This document shows, one piece after another, positions 11,588 to 23,753 of a stretch of DNA of 64,000 nucleotides (positions are counted from its first letter, which is position 1; every line of letters starts with the position of its first letter). The notes below the pieces were generated by a model. The model was not told the DNA's origin. It did not search any database and worked only from the letters and a program-made list of their open reading frames with translations. The translations under genes and the position numbers were made by a program. Origin of the DNA: Aurifilum marmelostoma (lineage: Eukaryota; Ascomycota; Sordariomycetes; Diaporthales; Cryphonectriaceae); the NCBI GenBank assembly GCA_027559495.1, contig JAMXSV010000029.1, forward strand, positions 558,001 to 622,000, read 5' to 3'.

Positions 11588-14425
11588 CTTCTGAATCTGC
11601 CACTCCTCAGGCTGGCAATTCTCCTGAGGCCCTACAAGATGTCGTAACTACGCTCGAGGAGCGAATCAAGCAGGATCCACGGGCAGCTATGGACTCCTGG
11701 CTGGACCTCATTGCAGAACTACGTCGACGAAACGACATCGAGACGCTTAGAGGAGTGTATGAGCGCTTCTTGGCTGTGTTTCCCCAATCGGTAGGCCTTA
11801 TAGTCCCTCCCATCAAGACACTCGAGTGCTGATCATTCGCAGGCGGATATATGGACCGAATACATGGAAATCGAGATGGGAATGAACAACTTTTCAAAGG
11901 CTGAGGAGTTATTCAAGAAGACGTTGACCACCATTCAGAACGTTAAGCTCCTTACTGTCTATCTCAATTACATTCGACGACGCAACGATATCAGCGATCC
12001 AAGTGGCCGAGCCCGTGACATCATCACGCAATCCTTCGAGTTCGTCCTCAGCAACGATGTCATCGGCGTCGATAAGGATTCCGGGCACATCTGGGCCGAA
12101 TACATCCAGTTCATCAAGACAGGACCGGGATTAGTTGGCGATCAGGATTGGGAGAGCAAGAAGAAGATGGACCAGCTGCGCCGTGTCTACCAGCGGGCCA
12201 TCGCCATACCCACTAAGAACCTCAACACGTTGTGGCGTGAATACGAACAATTTGAGAACTCGATCGACAGGAAGCTCGGCCGTGCACTCGTCAGCCAACA
12301 CTCTCCAAGCTACATGTCCGCCAAGAGCGCCAACATGGCTCTCGACAACATGACCCGGAGACTTCAGCGTGGTAATCTTCCACGCCTCCCTCCAGCACCA
12401 GGCTTCGAGGGTGACGAGGAGTACATGGAACAGGTCGAGCTTTGGAAGAAGTGGATCGCCTGGGAGAAGTCGGATCCTCTCGAGCTGAAAGCCGACGAGC
12501 CCAACACCCTGAACTGCCGCATACTCTACGTCTACAGACAAGCCCTCATGGCTCTTCGCTTCTGGCCAGAGATGTGGGTCGATGCCGCTGAGTGGTGCTG
12601 GGAAAATGACATTGGTGGTGCCGAAGGCCGAGATCGAGGTCTAGATTTTTTACTGGAAGGCATCGAGGCCAATCCCGAGAACGTGCTGCTTGCCCTCAAA
12701 CATGGGGACCGGGTGGAAGGCACGTACCCCGTTGGCGAGGGCGACGCGGCCAAGGTGGACCGCGGAAACGCTGTCAGAGCCCCTTATCTCAAGGTACTTG
12801 ACACTCTCTACGAGCTGATCAAGAAGTTCAAGGAGGAGGAGAAGGCGGCTATTGACAGGATCAATTCAAACGCCCAATTTCAGTCCCAAGCTCCCGCCGA
12901 GGACGACGAAGATGCGGACCCTGGCGATGCAGCCGCGAAGGATGCAGCCAAGCAGGCCCAGATCCAGGCGATACAGCAAGGTTACTCAGTAAGGACCAAC
13001 GGGCTGTCCAAGACCATCTCATACATATGGATCGCCCTGGCCCGAGCTATGCGCCGTATTCAGGGAACAGGAGCTCCCCAAGTTGCTCTTGGTGGGTTGC
13101 GTAATGTCTTCTGGGAGGCTCGACAACGCGGGAAATTGGCCAGCGACGTTTATGTGGCGGTTGCTCTCATGGAATGGAAAGTCTATAGGGATAACGCTGG
13201 TGCTAAGATCTTCGAGCGTGGCGCCAAGCTTTTTCCCGAGGATGAATACTTCATGGTGGAGTATCTCAAATTCCTACACTCTCGAGACGATTTCACCAGT
13301 AAGTTTTGATCCCACCAGGACGCAGGGTCCTCGAGAACCGTACAGCCAGCTAACTTGCGAGCAGATGCCAGAGTGGTGTTTGAAAACTGCGTCAAGCGCC
13401 TGACAGAGAAGCCTAACACGATTCAAAAGGCCAAGGCCCTCTTTTCCTACTTCCACAAGTTCGAATCGGACTACGGCGACCGCTCCCAGATCGTCAAGCT
13501 GGAGCAGCGCATGGCCGAACTATTCCCCGATGACCCAAAGCTCAAGACCTTCGCAGCCCGCTTCTCGTCCCAGAACTTCGACCCCGTCGCGGCGCGTATC
13601 ATCATCTCACCCTACCAGATGCGCCCAAAGAACATTCTTCCCTCCATTGAACAGCGAACATCCGTTCTGAACAGCCCTCGGCCGTCGGTCCGACAGGGAA
13701 ACAGCCCCCGTCCGCAGTTCATGCCCATGACTAACTCGCCAAAGAGACCCCTCCCCGCGGACGATTTCGAGGACTCGCTGAATCCGCCTCGAAAGATTCA
13801 GCGCGGTGAATCGCCGTTGAAGGGCGCAGCTGGACGACGCCTCGACCAGCAGAGGCGGGTGCAGGCCGCCCCTATTGCTCGAGACATCACGTTTCTATTG
13901 GGCCTGCTCCCACCCTCTTCGTCCTACACGATGCCTCGATTCAGGGCATCCGAGATGGTCCGTCTCGTCACCAGCACCTTTATCCCAGAGGCCAAAGACT
14001 GGAAAGGCCCAGACAAGGGTGGTCGCGGTGATCTCGGCCGTCTGCAGGTCGCGACTCACACCCGGCAGGGTTCGTCCGATCGCCCACAGTATCCCTACTC
14101 GCGGGATTCCCCTATTACTGGTCGTACCAAGAGCCCTTTCGACATGAGCCGCGGACGAATTGCTTCGGCTGCTAGCACCTACCAGCAATCCTCCCTGCGG
14201 CCTGGGTCCAGCTCTGGTTACGAGCAGCCTCCTGCTGCGTATCGTCAGGACGCACCCACTCCAATGGGCTACCCACCAGCCATACCTACTCCTGACGCCA
14301 ACGGAGTCTGGCCACCCCCACAATCATCGATGTACGGCGCACCTCCTCCGGGCGAGTACACAATTCCGTCGCCCTACGGCCAGCCACCTCCACCCCAGCA
14401 GCCACCCTACGGCCGATATTACTAG
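11005..14425 (+). CDS. rna14: Rna14, CstF-77 homologue of the mRNA 3'-end cleavage machinery
   Basis: Rna14 is the HAT-repeat scaffold of cleavage factor IA, which with Rna15 selects the cleavage site during pre-mRNA polyadenylation in the nucleus. Exons 11005-11790, 11843-13298 and 13365-14425 encode 1100 residues, with introns of 52 and 66 bases. The N-terminus is acidic and Ser/Pro/Gln-rich with a poly-Ala run near residue 186. HAT repeats begin around residue 215 (LEERIKQDPRAAMDSWLDLIAELRR in part) and continue through exon 2 with the typical W-x2-Y and ARxVFE motifs. Exon 3 carries the Pro-rich hinge (KRPLPADDFEDSLNPPRK) and the C-terminal segment that binds Rna15 in the family, then a Gln/Pro/Tyr-rich tail. 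I chose the ATG after the A-rich leader; an in-frame open stretch begins 46 codons earlier but lacks conservation. Confidence 0.93.
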
Positions 14426-15117
14426 GCCCGCCACGCAACCGTCTACGGTGGTATGAGGAACGAATCCTTGGCTGGAATCCAGAGTACAGATTCTGGAACC
14501 CTTGATTCTGGTGCCATGCCACTGGATCTGGACAGCTTCTCTTCACTCGCATGTTATACGCGATCACAAATAGCTCACTTTCTACACGCCACAAGGTCTC
14601 TCTATGCCATTTCTGATGTGGTTGGGCAAATTCAACATTGATGTTAGGATATCGATCGCATCACATGCAGGTGCAGACTTAGCCCGTGACAGTATTACAC
14701 ACGACTCAAAAATTTCATCGGCAGGAGTAAAAGGAAGCAGATTTTGATTGATTTTCGCGGCCGGTGGCTTGGGCTTTTCTACTAGGTGCTACAAGGTAGT
14801 CAGACAGACAAGTAGCCAATGCAAATCATGTCACATGAATTTTGTATCCAGGTTAGAATCGGGTGCCTCAGGATTTTTCCATATTGCAAGAAATCGCCGT
14901 CGCTATGTATGACTCCCTCCTTGAATGCGTCGAGCCCGCTGAAGGCTTCAGAATCGCGCTGAGAACAAAGGCTCACTTCTCTTCACTAGTGATACATGCC
15001 ATCATTGGACAGCTTGGCTCTGCTACTCGTCTTGACAGATTTCCAGGTCTCTGTCCGACCAAAGGCAAAGTCGACCTTTATCGTACACTGCAACAGCAAA
15101 AGTACGTGTTCAGTACC
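14426..15117. other. Convergent intergenic region between rna14 and the 2EXR gene
   Basis: The two genes point toward each other, so this stretch should hold both 3' ends. I see no further gene, repeat or RNA element. Confidence 0.6.
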
Positions 15118-16192
15118 TCAACCCCACCACCCTACGCCTCGCGGCCCTCCAGTCCCCAACGACTCCAGCACCGGATCCAGAATCTGAGAAAGTTCCTCGT
15201 CGGAAAGGTCAGACTGGATCCTCAGCCCGTCCGTGCTGTTCCACTTCAGCCCCGAAACACCGAGCAGGCCCCTATCGCAGTGTACCAACACGGTCTCGAG
15301 TTCATCCCCTTTGAGACCAGGCCGGTACAGTATCTCGAACTCAGGCGCCACCCATCTAGGGAAGCTACTCTGGAGCTCCAGCGACCAGTACCTGAAGAGC
15401 CAGAAGGCATGCAGGAGGTCGAGCTGGGGGCACATGATGGGCTTGACATGCGCCTTGATGGTGAACCTGCGGAGAAGGATGGACTGGGAGAAGAGGGCAT
15501 GCAGCTTGGTGCCCTGGTGTCCAAATACGTTGAGCTTGTTATCGCCCACCTCGACGACGATCTCCGAGAGGTGGCACACGTCTCCCTGATGGACAAAGTC
15601 GAGGATCGCGTCTCCGGACACCGGGGCCGGGTCGAGGGTCAGGATGGTGGGGAACCTGGTGAGCACGCCGCCGTCAAAGTGGTCCTTGAAGGCCCGGTGG
15701 AAGAACTTCCTCGCCGTCTTGTACGACTCGCGGTTGACGAGCAGGATGCTGGGCATGTTGGCGTGCGCGCGGAAGGAGAGAATCTGGTAGCGGGGGCAGC
15801 CGAGGGGCGGGTCCCGCAGGACGACCTCGGTCGGGTCGCAGTCCAGCGCGCCCTGCTCCCAGATCTGCTGGCGGAGCTCGAGGGGCAGCTGCGGGAAAGG
15901 GTGGAAGGTGGGGCTGGCGTCGAGCCAGGCCTGGCGCTCGCGGCGCCACTTCTCCCTGGCGGCGGTCCTGCGGGCCTTGAACTCGTCTGCGTTGCGGCTC
16001 AGCTGCCACAGGCGGAGGTCGTGGGCGGCGGCGCGCTCGGCGGCGTCGCGGGTAAGCACGCGGGGAGGGGTCCAGGGGGTGTAGCCTGGGCACACTGGGA
16101 AGTTGGTCAAGGTCCCGTCTGGCCTGCGGAGATAGGTTGTTGCTGGACCCTGCTTCTTCGAGGTCCATGAGGTCTCGATGACGGGGTTGGTG
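15118..16192 (-). CDS. 2EXR-domain protein (fungal, function unknown)
   Basis: The frame encodes a fungal protein with the 2EXR signature near FHPFPQLPLELRQQIWEQG, followed by a conserved alpha/beta region (PRYQILSFRAHANMPSILL, VNRESYKTARKFF). 2EXR proteins form large families in filamentous ascomycetes and have no agreed function. No in-frame ATG opens this frame: it is closed upstream by a TGA, and the first conserved-looking residues read TNPVIETSWTSKKQGPATTY. An acceptor (TCCACAG) at 16193 suggests an upstream exon. One candidate is the ATG at 16357, whose short exon would join in frame (MFEPA|TNPV), but its donor GTTCGA is poor. The true start is therefore unresolved. The gene converges on rna14. 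Confidence 0.7.
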
Positions 16193-19100
16193 CTGTGGAC
16201 GCATATGTGTCAGTGAATGAATGGCTCTCTGTCTCGTTGCGTTCTTGTGTGCAGATGTCATGGCTGGTTGGCTGGGGCAGTGAGGAAGAGGGCAACTGAT
16301 GAGGACGGATTAGAGGGTCATAGGGTAGAGGGGGAATTCGAACGCTGGCTCAAACATCTTGTTTTGTTTATATTGAACCACAATCTTTTGTGAGATCTTC
16401 TCTCTTCAGGATTCTCGGCTTGGTCACGACTCTGGCTGCACCGAGCTGATCTTGTGAAGTTCAGTCAGGAGGGGAGATGACTGGCATTCTGGTCAAGTCG
16501 AGAAAGGGTATTAATACCTCGAGGAAGGGAGGAGGTTACTTGTGAGACATAGAGGGGGGAATCAGTGTGTTTACTTTGCTGCCTGCAGGTAGACAGTCTT
16601 TCCCAAAGCGGGGACCTGTCTGACTGCAGTCCAATCCCAACCCAAGTATTTACGCGCCTAGCCTAGCTGATGATCCCTGTCTCATGTATAGTACAGTACT
16701 TTGGCAACGCAACCTCTGCCGCTCGACTACTCCGCCTACCGCACCTTGAGGCTCCGATGCTACCTAAACTTGCTTCTGCCCGGCCGCAACCATTTTCTTA
16801 TTTGCTGCCTGAGGAGGCGGTCTGCAGGTTGGCAAAAGTACCTGCGAGTCAACGACTCCGGGCCGCGTCGAGGATTGGAGTAATGTCGCTTTTTGCGTTG
16901 CACCATGTCTCTCGCGCACGGGATGCAAGAGGGTCTCCCGCCCCTTGCTCCTTCTAGCGTGTACAGTGGCTGGCAGATTGTGCTGCGACGACGGCCTGCA
17001 CGGGCGGTTATTGTGGGAGAATTGATTGTCATCTTGGTCGTACCGACACGTGTGCTTCTGCTGTTGACTGATTCGTCACCCTCCTTCGGGTTCTTCTCTC
17101 TGTCCGTTCATCCTCGTCTCCAATCAAGATCTCCTCTGCTTGAACTCTCCGGTGGTTCAGCCTCGTCCGCAGCCTTGCCCAAGCGGGTTGTCCAGTCATG
17201 TTCCCGATTCCTAGAGCAGGGGGTGGCCAACCCTAAGTTTTTCGTACGTAGTATCCAGTAGCCCAGAACAGCAGCCAAGCATCAAGACACTGTCCATCAT
17301 TTCCCACTCTTGCGTTCCAGGGCTGTCCTCGTCCCTCTCCTTGGGAAAACTCTCTGATGCAGTCCTCCTAAATTGGCCACCAAAGTTCTCGATTCTGGGC
17401 GCTCGCATGCTTCTTCTGTCTCCTTCTTCCTGACAATGTACTTATACTTTGTGCTGGCTTGACGGGCACTCTTTTGTCCTCGACTCGGCCTCGGCGAGTT
17501 TATTTACGAGTTGACAGGGTCTGTAGTGGCTGCGTCGGTTTCATGTTCTCGGTAGGCTTTTCCGTTCTTCTAAGGCAGTCAAACTCGCTGCAGACTTGGT
17601 TGGAATATCGAAAATGAGGAATCTCCCGACATCCTGAGTAGATGATCTGGTGCACCTTGGTAATCTCTTGTAGACGCGCCTCACGCCATCTTGCCGGCCT
17701 CACGGACTCGACACGGACTCGGACCAGTATTCTAGAGAGGAGGAGGAGAATCAAAGAGTTGGTACGATAATGGCTGACTTCGTCGAGCAACATACCAGTC
17801 CTTCCTGGTTGCGTTTCTGGCAGCTTGGTTGTAGGGTTGAGATACAAAGCATGTTGAAAGGACGCGTCAGGCGAAGCAGGTGATAATTCAGGCAGGATAT
17901 GTTGAGTTTCTGGCACCCTTAGTATCAAGACAAGCCTTCTTGGAAGATCGGAGGTGCACCAAGAGTCATGGCAACCTCTCAAGCTTGTGCAAAAAGGAAG
18001 CTGATGGCGCAGCGTCGTCATCAACACAACAGAGTAATTTCCAAAACAAGGATAGATACCAATACACTTTTGTATACATGCAAATTGTAGTGCGCCGTCG
18101 TTGCTTACTTTTAAGGTTCCCATTCCATCTAGGTATTTGCATTGTGTAGATCACAGCTGCTGCTCCTTGTACAACCTCATGGCATAGCGAGGTCGACAAT
18201 GTTCTTCTCTTCTGCGCCTGCTGTCTTCATGTCATGTGAGTATCCCCCTTCCAGGGCTGCGAGTATGAAGTGCAACCTGGGGCAGATCAAAGGGGAAAGC
18301 CCCCCAAGTTCTCTCGCCATCTAAAGCCCAGCCTGAGCCAGCTGTCCCAGTGACTCACCCCTCGCCTCGCTGTCACAGCATCTGGACAATCAGCCATCTC
18401 AACAAAGATACGATCAGCTTGCCAGTTCCTCGTATGGATAGGGTTGGTGAGGCAGGAGCTTGCTATTGTAGATACCTCAATAATACCACCATTGAGCCTC
18501 AGAATCTTGATGATTCAGTCCCTGTGATTCTGTCTATTACTCACTCAAGCCCTCCTACTCACCACCCTCCCTCATAGAAAGCATCGTCCTGTCCAGAGTA
18601 TTCCAGCAACCAAGTAGGGAGTCACTGCCTTTCGGTCCCCTTCGAACAGGATCCATCGCCTTCAGTTAGGATCAGAGAGGCCAGATCATTTAGTATTGCC
18701 TCCCAGCTAATTGCCTTTGAATCAGTCTTTCTTCCCCTTCTTTTTCTCTCTCTTCCTTCCTCCCAAAACAACCCATCCACCTCCAGACTCCCCTTCCTTT
18801 CTTTTCGTCCTTTCCACCTAGATCGAACGCGCCAGTCGTTTCTCCCGCCCACCTCTTCTCTCAACTCAGAAAGTCCACCGCCCTGCCTCTCGTCTTCTTT
18901 CTCTACAAAAGCATCAACAACATCACCGCGGACCTTGACACATCAGATTGCCCCGCCATTTAGGTACGTTTCTTCTCACACAATACAGATCCTGCAGGTG
19001 CCCTAGCAGTGTGCTCCATCTCTCTTCTCCATCCACGGTCTCGGCCTCGCACGTCACTCTGCACTCTCTCCAGAACCTGATCCACGATCTTTCCATACGT

Positions 19101-20612
19101 GCACACACACTCAAAATCAGCTCTTGCCCTCTCATCTCTTCACGGTATCGTCAATATCTACCCCGCCCTGACTGCCATTCCTTCCCCGCAACAGCATCTG
19201 TCTGGTACCTTCCCACTTCAACTCTATCAGTTGCACCTTCCCTCTCTCCCGACACACTACCCGAGGGTACGTTTGCCGCCCCAAGGCACAGCGACTGCCA
19301 TCTTCCATTTTCCGTCTTCGCCGTCCACATCTTGATTGTCTACAGTCCATCCGCCCACCTCTCTTTACCCCCAGCTTTCTGTGCAGCTCTCTACTCGTCA
19401 TCCATTCATCCCCAGGCACCCATTGTAGTTGACCAACACGTCAGAGTCCCTCTCAAGGTCAGCAAGGTCACTGGTCCCTTCAATCTGGTTCACCAGAGAC
19501 ACAGGCAAGTTCCAACATCTTCCCCAGCCTGCAAAGACCTTTCCTTGGTGTCATCTGTCTCTTGGTGCAAACCAAAAAGCCTGGGTTTCCCTCTTACCCT
19601 CCCATCATAAAGCTCAGCTGTCCAGGTGGACCTGCTCTCCCAGCTTGGCCCCCAACATCTACACCATCGCCCTCTGACCTTTGACGCGTGCATTTCCACA
19701 ACATTGTTCACTACCCCGCTACATAACATCTATCTTCTTTCACGCGTCCATCTAGCTGACATCTCCCAGCCAACACACCACACATCGAGCTCAGGAAACA
19801 GCCTCCTCAAAAACAAACAATCAGGGTATGTCAAGATTGCTTCTCTTGCCTGTCCTCCTCCTTCCCATCCATCCTTTCATATCTTGCATCGAAGAGTCTC
19901 CAGCTATTCTAGGTTCCTTGTTCACTGCCAGGTTGATCCTGCCTAGCGTTTCTCCCCCTCCTCTTGCACCTCCTACCTAGACTTCATCTCTCGGAGTGGG
20001 ATCTTGTATCTCTCCCACAGGTCCTCTATCCCTTCTTTTCCTTCCTTCTCTTTCCATACTCCTCAGTCAATTCGATCTTCTCCAGCAACTTCTTTCCATT
20101 GTGTTTTCAGTACATACACACACAAACACGTTCACACAGTTTACTTTCCTCCTTCCACCCAACTAAAATCATCTTCCCTTCTTCTGACACTGGTAAGCTC
20201 TTCCTTTCTGCTTGTCTGCTTTCTCAGTCAAAGTGGCCTAGCACCTTGGTCCTCCCAGTGGTCAGGTCCCTTCTTCACAACCCTACATCTGAACCAAGCA
20301 TGTAAGGCGACTTCACGTTGCACACTCTGAAAAGACATCATCAAGCACATGCCCGCACAAACAAACCAAGACCAACAACAAAAGTGTTTGTTTCCATCTC
20401 CCGGACATCACTTTGTACCAGTCAATTAGGATCAAATTCAGATCTATATTTCCTCGCCCCTGCCGCACTCCATCTAGGGTTCTTGTCTTCCCCCAGCTCA
20501 ATCCCGATTCATCCTTACTTTAGCATAGTACATTGGAAAGGCAAGTCTCTACAACGAAAAGAGTCCCGGCATTCCCTAACATCATTCTCAGACACCGCGG
20601 ACTACAGGAACA
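16193..20612. other. 4.4-kb gene-poor block upstream of Argonaute
   Basis: No convincing gene is present. Open frames at 17500-18123 (minus) and 18948-19610 (plus) look like chance. From about 18550 to 20600 the plus strand is markedly pyrimidine-rich, with many CTCTTC and CCTTCC runs, which resembles a very long fungal promoter and leader for the Argonaute gene. Transcript data would be needed to place the transcription start and any leader introns. Confidence 0.5.
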
Positions 20613-23600
20613 ATGTCTCGATACCTGAGTGTCCCGTCTTTCGACGGTCCTTCTGATACCCGTTCTCGCAGCAACTCTCAGCGCTCGACAGGATCTCAGT
20701 CTGGCCAGCAGTCTCCTACTCATACTGGAGGATCCCAGGCCGGTGGTAGCAGCCGCCCGCCTAGCAGAGCAGGAGCTTCCTCCGAGCCTGTGGGCTACCC
20801 TCCCCCGCTGGGGTTCGACCCGGCTCGCGACGAGCCAGAGTTCACGCCTGAGCAGTTGCACCGTTTGCGTGTTGGCAAGAGGGTTGACCTTCCTCCCGAG
20901 GCTTTCCCCCACGTAAGCTATCAGGACCATGCCCTGTCGATGGCGCCGCCTCACTGACTTTCTCTTTCCAGAAGGGTCACATGCACCCTTTCGCCCAGCG
21001 ACCTGCGCTGGGCACGGCCGGCAAGAAAGTTCACTTGCGTGTGAACCAGTTCCGCTTGGTTGGCGTGCCCAACTTCGATATCTATCAATACGATGTGAGT
21101 TCTAAGCTCTGCCAGTCCGCATGCAACTTTGTGGTTTCTAACGACCCTATGATAGGTGTCTGTCAGCCCGGAGCCCAAGAAGGCATCCTTTGCCAACGCC
21201 GTCTGGAACACTCGACAGGCTCAGGAGCACATCAAGAAGTTGGGCCAACACCCTTGGATATTTGACGGCCAGAAGCTTGCGTGGTCACGTAACGCTGCTG
21301 CCGATACCAAAGTCCAGATCAATATGGATAAGGAGCGCGGCCGAGCGCCAAAGGCCGGCAAGGCCCCTGATGTGGTCTACCTCGTGATCAAGCGTACTAC
21401 CACAGTGCGCCTGGATGCGCTTGGCGCCTATCTGAAGGGACAGATGGGTTGGGATGACCACATTCTGGAGTGCCTGAATTTCCTGGATCACCTCTTCCGC
21501 GAGTGGCCCCGAAAGAACTTGATCTCTATCAAGAGAAACTTTTACTCCGACGACGCGCCCCAGCGCTACCTGCTGGATGACACCTATCGCCACATCGAGG
21601 CCATCAAGGGCATTTATGCCTCCATACGTACCAACTCGTCGATTAGGTCCGGGGGTATGGGCCTGGGAATCAATGTCGACGTTGCCAACACCGCCTTCTG
21701 GAATGGTGGTGCGAGCTTCCTCGAGCTCTGCACGGCATACCTGAAATCTTCCCGCCGAGAGTACAACCTCATGCGCGATTACGATCTCGGCAAGGCACTT
21801 GCGCCTATGAAGCTTGAGAACGGACAGCTCGGCCAGTCGCCCATGTGGAAGATGCTTCGGCGGATGGCCAAGCTGTCCTTCTTTGTCAACCACCGGGGCA
21901 AGATGAACGACGCCAAGCCGTACAGGATCAAGGGCTTCGTCTGGGATCTGAAGAAGTTTCCGGAGGGCGCGAATGCCCGCAACTACAAGTTTGAGAAGGA
22001 TGGAGAGTCCATCTCCGTCGAGGAGTACTTCAGGCAGCGCTACGACATCAAGCTCAAGGCCTGGTACATGCCGCTGATCGAGACCACCCGCGACGGTGTT
22101 TTCCCCATGGAGACTATTGTGATTGACAAGTTTCAACGATACAACTTCAAGCTCGACGGTGAGCAGACATCGAAGATGATCAAGTTCGCCGTCACCAAGC
22201 CTCCTGTGCGCCAGTCTGATGTCATGAATTGCGTCAAGACTCTCCGGTGGAACGAGGACCCATACCTGAAGTCTTTTGGCATCCAGATCAAGACTGAGAT
22301 GGAGGCCATTGAGGCGCGAGTGCTACAGAACCCGGTGATCCAGTTCGCAAAGGGTACAACCGACCCCTCCATGTCAGGGCGCTGGGACTTGCGGAACCAC
22401 AACTTCACCGTACCCAACCCGCGCCCGCTCACTGCCTGGGCTGTGGTCGTCGTCAACAATTGCATTCAGGAACCGAGCGTAAAAAACTTCATCAACACGT
22501 TTGTCAAGGTCTATCGGGGTCACGGCGGCAGGGTTTCAACCCCCACTCCTCCCATCATGCAACTGAAGATGGTCCGCACCGAGGAGACTGGCAACATGAT
22601 GGTGGACATCTACAACAATGTCGGTCGCCAGTTTAAGCAGTCCCCTGACCTGATCTTCTACATCATGCCGAGCAAGGACATTATCGCCTACGAGCGGCTG
22701 AAGAAGAGCATGGACGTCCGCGTCGGAACTCTGTCTCAAGTCGTCCTGGCTCCGCACGTGCAGAGAGCTGCTCCGCAGTACTGCTCGAACGTGGCGACCA
22801 AGGTCAATGCCAAACTCGGTGGCTGCACCTCGAAACTGAAGGAGGGCGGCTTTTTCAAGGTCCCTACCATGATCCTTGGCGTCGACATTTCTCACGGCTC
22901 CTTCGGCCAGACGGGCAACCTGCAGGCATCCTTGGCCGCTATCACCATGTCTATGGATCCAGACGCCATTACGTACTCGGCTGGCTGTGAGACAAATGGG
23001 TACCGGGTCGAGATTATGAACAAGGACACCGTTCGGCGAATCTTGCCGCCTATGGTCACCCGTTGGTGCCAGAAGATGCGGACTGCCCCTCAGCACGTCT
23101 TCTACTTCCGCGACGGTGTGTCCGAGGGTGAGTTCCAGCAGGTTCTCGACTACGAGATCCAAGAGGTCCGCAGCGTCCTGCAGGAGGTTGGTCAGCGGAA
23201 CCCAAAGATCACAGTGATTGTGGGTACCAAGCGGCACCACATCCGCCTTTTCCCCATCAACAAGGGCACCGATGGCGACCGTAACGGCAATCCTTTTCCC
23301 GGCACCGTTGTCGAGCGCGAAGTCACCCACCCCTTCCACTATGATTTCTACCTCAACTCCCACGTCGCCATCCAGGGTACTGCACGGCCCGTGCACTATC
23401 ACGTTCTCGCTGACGAGGTCGGCATGCCTGTTGATCTGCTGCAGCGCATGATCTACCACCACTGCTACCAGTTCGTCCGCTCAACCACGCCGGTGTCTCT
23501 GCACCCCGCCATCTACTACGCTCACCTGGCTGCCGCCCGCGGCCGGGCTCACGAGAACATCGACGCATCCGAGAAGGATCCCCAGAACAAGCTGGAAGAG

Positions 23601-23753
23601 ATGCGCCTGCCACTCGCCAAGCACGACAACAAGTCTGTTACTAGCAGCAAGAAACTAGAAAAAGCCCCCTACCTGATGGAGATCGGCGCCGACAAGAGCC
23701 TTTCTCGGGCCGACAACATCAATTTCTTCAAGGGTACCATGTGGTTTGTCTAA
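20613..23753 (+). CDS. Argonaute protein with complete slicer tetrad
   Basis: Argonaute binds a small guide RNA and represses or cuts matching RNA in silencing. Exons 20613-20912, 20972-21094 and 21156-23753 give 1006 residues with phase-0 introns of 59 and 61 bases. Order: a Ser/Gly/Gln-rich N-terminus (~1-85), Argonaute N domain (LRVNQFRLVGVPNFDIYQYD), linker, a PAZ-like region (~390-510), MID (~550-690) and PIWI (~700-1000). The catalytic residues are Asp718 (GVDISHG), Glu760 (GYRVEIMN), Asp794 (YFRDGVSEGEF) and His890 (VHYHVLADE), the DEDH set of slicing Argonautes. The protein ends MWFV, like the usual short hydrophobic C-terminus. It belongs to the QDE-2/SMS-2 type of filamentous fungi; I cannot tell whether it acts in vegetative quelling or in meiotic silencing. 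The upstream 2 kb is strongly pyrimidine-rich. Confidence 0.94.

Noticed and set aside
14863..16170. A 435-codon frame opposite the 2EXR gene
   Set aside because: The minus strand encodes the recognisable 2EXR motif, so the plus-strand frame is a shadow.
16325..16350. B-box-like GTTCGAATTC on the minus strand
   Set aside because: The flanks do not form a T-arm stem and no A box lies at the right distance.
17500..18123. A 207-codon ATG frame on the minus strand
   Set aside because: The composition is not protein-like, no motif is seen and no flanking exon is evident; it was kept as non-coding.
18948..19610. A 220-codon frame in the pyrimidine-rich tract
   Set aside because: C/T-rich DNA makes long Ser/Pro/Leu frames by chance, and three phases are open at once here.
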